Origin: Paralithodes platypus
Taxonomy: Eukaryota > Arthropoda > Malacostraca > Decapoda > Lithodidae
Length of the DNA: 64,000 nt
Reading direction: 5' to 3'
Assembly: GCA_032716605.1 (NCBI GenBank)
Contig: CM064572.1
Coordinates: forward strand, 43,264,508-43,328,507
Translations under genes and position numbers: made by a program
The notes under the pieces: generated by a model
The model's database searches: none
Told to the model about the DNA's origin: nothing
Seen by the model: the letters and a program-made list of their open reading frames with translations, nothing else
Shown: piece after piece, positions 56,930-64,000 of the stretch
How positions within the stretch are numbered: position 1 is the stretch's first letter
Layout of the letters: each line of letters starts with the position of its first letter

Positions 56930-58190
56930 CCTCCTACTTTCTCTATGCTAGTTTTAAAGTCAAAGGCGGATGTTGTGCATACCTGCACAACAAACTCACT
57001 TACTTTCGTGTTTCCGATTTCGACTCCTGAATTCTCAACTTAATGGCTCAAACTTTCCTTTCGTGTTTCCGATTTCGACTCCTGAATTCTCAACTTAATG
57101 GCTCAAACTTTCCTGTAATTCTCATAATAAAAATGTATGTACTGTCTATCTTTCCCCTAACTCTACCGACTTTCCCAAATTCTTTGATTATCTAAACTCT
57201 TTAGTGGAACACATTCTATCCATTTCTCCTTTCTCTGAAATCTCCATCTTAGGAGATTTCAACGTTCACCACCGCCTATGGCTCTCCTCTCATGCTACTG
57301 GCCAACCTGGTGAACAAGCCTATGTCTTTTCTATCCTAAACGACCTAGAGAAGTTGGATCAACAACCTACCCGTATCCCAGATCGCCTCGGAGATCAGCC
57401 CAACATTCTTGACTTGTTGACTTGCATTACCGAGGTAATCCTATCGGGCATGGAGGCTACATTCCATTTTCTTTCTCTCAGACTAATGCAAACAAATCTT
57501 GGTTTACTCACGCTTCTTCTACTGCTGTCCGTAATAAGGAGGAAGCATTCAAATGGTATGGACGCCTTAAAACTCAAGAATTTCATTCTTCCTATGTTTC
57601 TGCCCGGAATCAAGTCAAATCTGTTCTTCGACTTGCCAAACACTCTTTCATCATTAATAAATGCACTGAGCTATCCAACTCTAGCTCTTCCCAAGCTTTC
57701 TGGCATCTAGCCAAAAACCTCTCCAACAATTTTTCTTCCTCATCTTTCCCTCCCCTTTTCCACTCTGATGGCACAACCATCACTTCTTCCTCTGACAAAG
57801 CTGAACTCTTCGCTCAAACTTTCGCTAAAAACTCCACCTTGGATGATTCCAGTGCTATTCCTCCCTCTTCATCCCCCTCTCTCCTACTTATGCCTAATAT
57901 CCTAATCTCTTCTAAATATGTACTTTCTACCCTCTCTGGGCTTAATACTAAGAAGGCATACAGTCTGGATGATGTTCCTCCTGTTGTACTCAAAAAATGT
58001 TCTTCCGTGCAGACTTCCTGCCTAGGCAAACTCTTTTGTCTTTGTCTCTCCACTAACATCTTCCCTTCTTTGCTGTAAGTTCACTCTCATTCAACCTGTC
58101 CCAAAGAAGGGTGGCCACCCTTCAACCATCCCATTGCTCTCTTCTCTTGTATCTCTAAAGTTTTTGAAACTATTCTTACTTCCAAATTTC
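56930..58190 (+). pseudogene. LINE D, copy 3 (5' part, before the MITE)
   Basis: As copy 1, but without the extra A, so the endonuclease SPNSTDFPKFFDYLNSL continues in frame into VEHILSISPFSEIS. Two long frames: 57204-57710 (endonuclease end) and 57422-58078 (linker and RT start). It proceeds through PVPKKGG to FETILTSKFL and is then interrupted by the MITE at 58191. Confidence 0.8.
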
Positions 58191-58511
58191 TTAACCCCTT
58201 CTGTACCATTGAAGGCAGGGAGCTGTCAGTAGATAAATCACTCCCCAGTCCCAGCCACAGCAGGGAGCCATCAGTAATGTACTTTCCTTGTAATTGCCAG
58301 TATTAGGCAGTGCCTGGTACCACGACCGTTCGAGCACTGCTCTAGAGTTGGCAACACTTCTCAGCTTATATCCAACCCTCTGCAGGCTAGGAGAGCCAGT
58401 ATTCCTTCATCTTTTGAGGTGGGAGGTTGTTCTATCTTGCCATTTTGGCCACATTGCTTGGGACTGAGGGGGGACTTTTATTACCGTACCCTACGGTACA
58501 GTAGGGGTTAA
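58191..58511. mobile_element. TTAACCCC MITE, 321 bp, inside LINE D
   Basis: TTAACCCCTTCTGTACCATT on the left, accctacggtacagtagggg then ttaa on the right. Excising it with one TTAA joins SKFL to KHFSSDNLLSDPQYDF, restoring LINE D, so the target duplication is TTAA. It has the same tips as the 214-bp family but a different interior. Confidence 0.9.
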
Positions 58512-58680
58512 GCATTTCTCTTCTGATAATCTACTCTCAGATCCCCAGTATGACTTCCTTAAGGGTCGCCCTACTGGATATCTTCTTTCATATCTTACTA
58601 ACTCCTGGTCATCCTCCTTTCGGGACTTTGGTGAGACCTTTTCTATTGCGCTAGAGATATCGAAGGCCTTCGATATAAGA
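58512..58680 (+). pseudogene. LINE D, RT continuation after the MITE
   Basis: HFSSDNLLSDPQYDFLKGRP, YLLSYLTNSWSSSFRDFGET and FSIALEISKAFD, RT motif A with its first Asp changed to Glu (LDIS expected). The element is truncated right after it. Confidence 0.8.
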
Positions 58681-58725
58681 GTTATAAGAGATATAAGAGT
58701 TTCAACCATATTTAATCACTATTCT

Positions 58726-58945
58726 GTAATTAACTTCCATTCTCTCGTATATTATTCGTGTCTTTCTATGTAATATTCCTTAATATCAATATGCTCTTTT
58801 CCATTATCCATATAATGTATTCTGCTTCGTATAAGGTTTATCCTTAGAACGTGGCGACCACCTAAATTACTTAAATGTGTTAATAGTTGTACTCAGTCTT
58901 TCTTAAACCTATCCTACGATTACCTTACCTCAGAGAACCTAATCT
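58726..58945 (+). repeat. Inverted repeat, left arm
   Basis: ctgtaattaacttccattct, tctcgtatattattcgtgtc, agaacgtggcgaccacctaa and acctatcctacgattacctt pair with the reverse complement of 61745-61980. A second inverted match (ataagtaaactagaggggca at 59468 with 61635-61655 reversed) continues the same pairing. Confidence 0.7.
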
Positions 58946-58996
58946 GTTTACAATAATACATAAATGAGAAAATATAAGTGAATCATCCCCCCTTAA
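58945..58996 (-). mobile_element. TTAAGGGG-family MITE terminal fragment
   Basis: aatacataaatgagaaaata..gtgaatcatccccccttaa, the last ~50 bp of the family, inserted in or next to the left arm of the inverted repeat. Confidence 0.65.
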
Positions 58997-59017
58997 GGCA
59001 AAATATATGCTAGGTTG

Positions 59018-59400
59018 TTGCGGTTGTTGTTGTTTCCATGGCTGTCTGACCGAGTAGCCCCAAGGTCCCGAGCAAGGCCAAGGTCATAACCAAACGCCCC
59101 CACAGGTGACCAAAGCCGCTCCCATGCGAGGAGTTGAGGAGGGTTCGGAAACGCCCGGGCCCAAGGCCCTGTGCCCCTCAACAATTATAAAGGGAAAGTT
59201 GAGGGGCAATGGAAAAATGTGACGTTCCCAGTCTGCCAACCTCTAGGTTGGCAATACGCAGTTGACCTCACGGAAGAGACGCCGTCACATAAGATCTAGA
59301 AAGTATATAAGTAAAAGGAACAGTCAGAGTAAGCTATGGGTATGGCAGAGAACGAAAACGCTCAACTCGCATTCTGACAGACCAGCCAATCACCACAGTA
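59018..59400 (-). mobile_element. LINE/SINE composite repeat
   Basis: gttgcggttgttgttgtttc then ggctgtctgaccgagtagcc, acaattataaagggaaagtt, aagatctagaaagtatataa and atgggtatggcagag. Same composite as 17240-17740. Confidence 0.7.
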
Positions 59401-59564
59401 TATGCTTGGTTATATAGGTCGGCTTAGGATATTCTAGGTTAATATACTGTTGGTTTACAGGATATATATAAGTAAACTAGAGGGGCATGTGGTAGAGCGC
59501 ATATACGTTCGCCTACACTGGCTGGTTCTTTACCATTAATATTATAGACCTAAATTTTCTTCTG

Positions 59565-59990
59565 AGATCTGAATCTGTGTTCTAGGATAAGATCATGATC
59601 GCCTCCTAAATTGAAGTCGGTTCAAAACTTTGTGAGATATCTTGTTGCCAAACAAACAAATAAACAAACGGAGACGAAAACATAAACTTCAGGTCAGGAC
59701 GATACGAATGGCCAATTATTCTAACAATTGATGCTTTCTTTCAGCTAGCAGTAAATAGGAACAGTTAGCTATACACTCATAGACCCCCATAAGAGAGAGA
59801 AAGAGAGTGTCACTTGGTCGAATTTTATCCTCTTTGTATTTCTGTTTGTCTGTAAACTAGAAATCTCAATCGATGTTCATGAAAGTTGCTGGGCAGATAG
59901 GATATGCACCAAGGAAGAAGTGATTCGATTTAGGAGGCAATCGGTAGAGCACATGCCTCCGCCAGCGTAGGCAGAGATATGCACTCAACC
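59565..59990. mobile_element. SINE/RTE-like repeat pieces
   Basis: caaacaaacaaataaacaaa near 59650 resembles the 3' end at 33575. gatgttcatgaaagttgctg..gatatgcaccaaggaagaag..ttaggaggcaatcggtagagcac near 59870-59955 includes an A-box-like ggtagagcac. A related piece is at 61282-61360. Confidence 0.55.
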
Positions 59991-60124
59991 GAGTACACTT
60001 CTAGTTGTTTTTTTGCTATCTGTGACGAAAGGGTGGCTCCACAACAGACTGGGTGGTGGGGAGGGAAAGGGGGGATTTAGAAGATGGGTGAAAGTGGGGA
60101 AATAAAATACTCCCTCTTACCAGT

Positions 60125-60126
<2 letters not shown>

Positions 60127-60182
<56 letters not shown>
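60127..60182. repeat. (CT)n microsatellite
   Basis: Pure CT run directly before the LINE A tail. Confidence 0.95.
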
Positions 60183-60184
<2 letters not shown>

Positions 60185-60543
60185 AGTTGGTCGACAGTAA
60201 TTCAATTGATACCTTTAAGAACAGACTGGACGATCACCTGATGAAGATTGGATTAATATAAATTAATCAGTAGTCATGTGTAATTCCCTTTCAAACTAAT
60301 TTATTTCTATACTCTTTATAAACTTTCCTAGTGGGCATTTCCTGACCCATAAGGTTACACTTGATCCTATATTGCGGTACGGCATTTTAATCGGAGGGAG
60401 CGGAGGGTGGGAAGAGAGGCATCTAATTTATTGTCCTATTCTACTATAAACTGTCCTTGTCTAGTAGTAATAAGGCCGGACCACCTAGTTGGGACCACAA
60501 GGTCTGTGTGGTCTGAGTATCTGTGTAACTCTGTCTAAGTCTC

Positions 60544-60546
<3 letters not shown>
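60183..60546 (+). mobile_element. LINE A-type 3' end
   Basis: Reads VDSNSIDTFKNRLDDHLMK then a stop, the CR1-type C-terminus. A 3' UTR of about 280 bp follows, including aaggccggaccacctagttg and ggtctgtgtggtctgagtat, ending in a (TG)n-rich tail at 60547. Plus-strand counterpart of 7305-7495. Confidence 0.75.
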
Positions 60547-60574
<28 letters not shown>

Positions 60575-61403
60575 ATTTGGAATGCATAAATATAGAAAAC
60601 CATCTGCGAATTTCACATTCTCTCTCTGCATTATTTCAGTTCGCTTATGAATGTATTTTGTCGTACATATTTTTGTTTGTAATCTCTTTTCTCTCACCCA
60701 CTTCCTCTTTTCCTTCTACTTTCCTCTTCCTCTCTATACGTTTGACGCTTATAGTCTTCTCACCTCTCTGCCACATTATATTACTTGCATTCACCTTATC
60801 TGCCGTATTATATTACATGCATTCACCGTTTGAATATATACCTACGGCGGAATGCCGAAAGAAACGGTCGAATCTCTGGTTATTTGTGTTGTTCTTATTA
60901 ATCAAGAGGATCAGATATGGTGGGCGGATATGGTCATTTACATCTTAAGCTGGGTTATTTGTTATGATAATAAACTGCAAGCTGACATTCAGATAGGTAT
61001 GGACCACCAAATGTCCTTTGTCACTTTGGAGACAAAACTGGCATTCTCCATTAAGAGAAACCCACGGTTATCTACATACATCCTTAACCTTAATTATCAA
61101 GATGATGAACTGATTTTTGGCAGCTATTTAAATATTTACCATAGAAAGGTCTTACTATAATTTGCTGAAAGGCGAACCTTTATACTCAATCTTGCAAAGG
61201 TGGAGTGTTATAATAAATGTGATTTGCCATCATAGTTATTTAGATGTCGAGGTAATATTTAAAAACAAATATATATAAATCTGATGTTCATGAACGTTGG
61301 TGGGAAGATAGGATATGCACCATGGAAGAAGTGATTCAAATTAGGAGGCGATCCAGAATATATCCCAGAACCCAGATACAGAAGAAAATGTATGTCTATC
61401 ATA
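60547..61403. other. Unassigned sequence after the LINE A tail
   Basis: Begins with (GT)n at 60548-60574. A 102-codon frame at 60852-61160 shows no motif or family resemblance and is not called. 61282-61360 is a SINE/RTE-like piece. Confidence 0.5.
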
Positions 61404-61616
61404 TTAACCCTTTCGCGCACGAAGACGCGATTACGTCCTTTTAGGGATACTTTAATACCTTTGTGACCTTGAAACCTTTAGTTTAATTACTTCAACCTCT
61501 GCAGTTGTCTTTGATCGAGTTGTGGGCAGAAAACTAATTTTGGAGAGGTAATTTTGAAATTAGGAAAATTCCGTTTATGAATACTAAACGGCAACTCCCG
61601 GACCTGAAAGGGTTAA
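61404..61616. mobile_element. TTAACCCT-family MITE
   Basis: ttaaccctttcgcgcacgaa on the left, ctcccggacctgaaagggtt then aa on the right. The interior shares ttcaacctctgcagttgtct and agaaaactaattttggagag with 25303-25537. Confidence 0.85.
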
Positions 61617-61744
61617 TGATAAAGACAAAGCCAGCATGCCGCTCTAGTTTACTTATATATCTTCTAAGCCAACACTATATCCAACCTTGTCTTTGTCTAA
61701 ACCTCGTCTAATTAAACAAAGTAGATTTATTATATACAAATTAA

Positions 61745-61980
61745 GTTCTTTGAAGTAAGGTAATCATAGGATTGATTTAGGAAAGAATAGTTACGGAAGA
61801 CTGAGTAAAACTGTTAATACATATAGCTGGCCGCCACGTTCTAAACACAAAGCATAATACGAAGAAAAACATTGTACGGATACATAAATGGACATAGTGA
61901 TAATAGTGAATATTTAATATAAATTCAGGAATAATATACGAGAGAATGTAAGTTAACTACAGAATATTTATGATATTCGG
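61745..61980 (-). repeat. Inverted repeat, right arm
   Basis: Reverse complement of 58726-58945 with about 25 percent difference and small indels. The ~2.8 kb between the arms carries composite repeat, SINE pieces, LINE A tail and a MITE. Confidence 0.7.
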
Positions 61981-62131
61981 TAGAAATTCTTATAACAAAA
62001 TTATAAACAACATAACCAAGGCAAATAAAAAAACACTATCATATACTGCAGGAGTGTAGGTGCTATTAGATAACAAAAATATGTTGATAGAGATAGGGAG
62101 AGGGGTATTATGTGCATATTATATTAGTAAT

Positions 62132-62157
62132 ACGAGAGAGAGAGAGAGAGAGAGAGA
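62132..62157. repeat. (GA)n microsatellite and nearby G/C runs
   Basis: A GA run, then a 13-base G run (about 62183-62195) and a C run (about 62252-62261). Confidence 0.85.
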
Positions 62158-62287
62158 TGGAATTTTAGTTTAGGGGTAAAATGGGGGGGGGGGGGAATAA
62201 GGTAACTACCGTACTACCCTGCTTCTACACCCTCCTATTAGTCCCTCTTTACCCCCCCCCCCTCATTACTCTGGCTGGCATCCAGTC

Positions 62288-62516
62288 TTAACCCTCTCCG
62301 ACATAACGCGATTTTGAGCCGATTAGGGATACTTTAAAGCCATTGTTACCATCAGGGGTGTTTAGAAACCTTTAGTTACTTCAACCTCTGCAGTTGTCTT
62401 TGAGTTAGCTGTGGGCAGAAAACTAATTTTGGAGAGGTAATTATAAGAGTGAGAAAACTCTAATTTCTTATTGCTAATCTGGCAACCTCTGCGTCATAAA
62501 TGCGTGAAAGGGTTAA
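62288..62516. mobile_element. TTAACCCT-family MITE
   Basis: ttaaccctctccgacataac on the left, cataaatgcgtgaaagggtt then aa on the right. In the opposite orientation to the copy at 25303 and closely similar to it along its length. Confidence 0.87.
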
Positions 62517-62664
62517 GGGGTACCAAGCAAAAACACAATACATTTTACTTGACGCATTCACGTAAGGGTCCATGAATTTTTATGAGTGACTGTGCAAACT
62601 AACAGGGAAGGGTTAAGAGCACCTTAACAACTCATCCTCACACCCGCCCATTCGATCTTATCCT

Positions 62665-62884
62665 TTAACCCCTTCCGTACCGATGACGTTCTTTTAACTT
62701 TATTTTGGCTACTATTAGACGATTTTAGCAAGTTTAAACAGGGCCTTCAGCAATAAATAGGCTTCGATCTATCTCACTTAATCCTTTTGACTACCTCAGA
62801 TCCTTCTTATAATGCACTAAATCGTCTAAATATAGCAAGCATCAAATTTAAAAAACGTCGCCGGTATACTGTATAAGGGGTTAA
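62665..62884. mobile_element. TTAACCCC-family palindromic MITE
   Basis: ttaaccccttccgtaccgat on the left, gtcgccggtatactgtataa then ggggttaa on the right. 220 bp. Best arm complementarity together with 14439-14652. Confidence 0.85.
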
Positions 62885-62934
62885 ACCATGCCAACAAGCA
62901 CGCCCCCTTCCCTACAATGTTCCCTCCCTCTCCT

Positions 62935-63390
62935 TCCCATCAAGCTACGCCATCTATGGGTCATAATATACAAGATGATTGGGGGTAAGTGATCTTACTA
63001 ATTTCAGAGCGAACAAAGCATGCAGCGAAGTTACCATTAGGTGGCCCAGTCGGAAAGGTGACAGACTGTACATGTTCAGATTAATATGCAGGATTCAAAA
63101 CTGCATATTGAATCGTAAGAGTGTGCATAATTCTTTAACTGTCTTGATAGCGTAATGTATAAATGCGAGGAATTTTGGTGTGCGTATCCTAGGTTCGAGA
63201 ACTTGGAGTGCCACATGTATTTGTTGATTTCATTAATTGAGTTTAGAAGTAAAGTTGGTTGGTGAAAAAATATGAATTAATTCTGGTTCAGGAGAAATTT
63301 ATAGCGAGGCCTTCCCTAGGATTAAGTGCCCCAATAATTACTCCTTCCATTTGTCTATACATTAGGCTACCATAGCACAGTTTGAATGTA
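62935..63390 (+). mobile_element. Rearranged copy of the 39780-40175 repeat
   Basis: 62935-63072 is the reverse complement of the distal part (cccatagatggcgt..actgggccacctaatggtaa). 63185-63390 is the proximal part in direct orientation (tcctaggttcgag..catagcacagtttgaatgta). The distal third is therefore inverted and placed first. Confidence 0.65.
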
Positions 63391-63394
63391 TGTA

Positions 63395-63804
63395 CGGTCG
63401 CGCTAATAAGTCATGTCCCAGATGGTATTTCGTTTGGCTAGCCCTGTGCTGTATTAATGTCTGTCAGATGTTTCATAGGGTGGGTAAGTTTAGGAACATG
63501 TTTGTATATTTCACTCGATATGAAAAAATGAAGCTTAGATATTGCGGATACCAATTATTGATCAAAATATACTTGGTGCCTAGACATCACTTATTAGCGC
63601 GACTGTACGTGATGTCTCGGCACCAAGTGTGTTTTGATCAATAATAGGTATCAGCAATATTTACACACGATTTCTTCTTTTTGAGTGAGATATACAACCA
63701 TGTTCCTACACTTACCAACCCTATTCAACATCTGACAGACATTAATACAGCATAGAGCGAGCCAAACGTAATGACAGCTGTAACATGACTTATTAGCCCG
63801 ACTG
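63395..63804. mobile_element. Mariner-like palindromic MITE with TA duplication
   Basis: TA at 63393-63394 and 63805-63806 flanks ends CGGTCGCGCTAATAAGTCAT and atgacttattagcccgactg (CAGT-type mariner termini). The two ~195-bp halves are inverted copies meeting at 63591-63608, ttattagcgcgactgtac, which is itself a copy of the terminus. Confidence 0.8.
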
Positions 63805-63806
63805 TA

Positions 63807-64000
63807 CAGTCGTCAGGATCAATTCGTTTCATTTCCCCTGGACTAGGCGTTAGTAGCACTGCACGGTGGAGAGGTATCCCCTCCACCTCCTTTCCTTGTT
63901 GGTTCCATACACCCACCGAAACCCTCCCATTTTCTCTCCGACCCCAGAACTACACCCACCCTCCCTTCTCTCGCTCTCACCCAGCTACTTCTGGACCTCA
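63807..64000. other. Unassigned window end
   Basis: C-rich sequence from about 63835 on. The 63-codon minus frame at 63725-63916 overlaps the MITE and is not supported. Confidence 0.4.

Larger units (their letters stand above)
50906..58199. repeat. Tandem segmental duplication, copy 3
   Basis: About 7294 bp, starting ttaaaaaggataggaacggt. It ends in the left tip of the MITE at 58191, where unduplicated sequence continues. It contains a 38-G run (54681-54718) absent from copies 1 and 2. Confidence 0.9.

Noticed and set aside
60852..61160. 102-codon frame on the plus strand
   Set aside because: No motif, no codon bias, AT-rich surroundings and no relation to nearby elements; consistent with chance.

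Overview
This window is repeat-dominated eukaryotic DNA. I read it as an arthropod genome, most likely a decapod crustacean; that is an inference from very long (TA)n, (GA)n and (ACGC)n microsatellites, Penelope-like elements, CR1/Jockey-group LINEs, PIF/Harbinger and TTAA-flanked MITEs, not from a marker gene. There is no prokaryotic gene organisation. Nearly every convincing coding region belongs to a mobile element. The one candidate host coding exon is a small cysteine-rich exon on the minus strand at 22.72-22.96 kb.

Layout. 1-1.84 kb and 10.39-13.36 kb are two versions of one block: a GA/GATA leader, a 16-bp minisatellite and a TTAA-flanked MITE. From 1.84 to 6.85 kb lies a Penelope-like element (PLE) whose reverse transcriptase (RT) is partly inverted. 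It is split by a ~3.2 kb DNA transposon with ~315-bp inverted terminal repeats, which carries a 763-codon protein with a PIN/XPG-like nuclease region and a C-terminal CXC cysteine motif. 7.3-9.5 kb holds one LINE inserted into another. 13.4-24 kb is a patchwork of microsatellites, MITEs, SINE-like pieces and a second PLE remnant. 24.0-25.7 kb is a LINE RT interrupted by a MITE.

25,852-31,156 is a structurally complete 5.3 kb PIF/Harbinger transposon. It has 46-bp inverted termini, a TTA target duplication, a DDE transposase (plus strand, one frameshift at a 17-C run) and a convergent three-exon MADF/Myb-like gene (minus strand). A paralogous unoccupied site is visible at about 23.97 kb. 31.4-33.3 kb may be a long solo LTR.

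35.74-58.2 kb is a three-copy tandem duplication with a ~7.3 kb unit whose junctions fall inside TTAACCC-type MITEs. Copy 1 has gained a LINE insertion with a 10-bp target duplication. Copy 2 contains a 100-N gap followed by ~2.8 kb of indel-rich sequence, so the array may be partly mis-assembled. 58.2-64 kb is more MITEs, LINE tails, an inverted repeat pair and a mariner-like palindromic MITE.

The elements can be ordered from their nesting: PLE, then long-TIR transposon; LINE A, then LINE B; palindromic MITE, then Harbinger; LINE RTs, then TTAACCC MITEs; satellite, then TTAAGGGG MITE. Most long open frames in the window, such as the Ser-Leu, Arg-Glu, Tyr-Ile and Cys-Val repeats and the 16-residue satellite frames, are microsatellite translations and are not annotated as genes.
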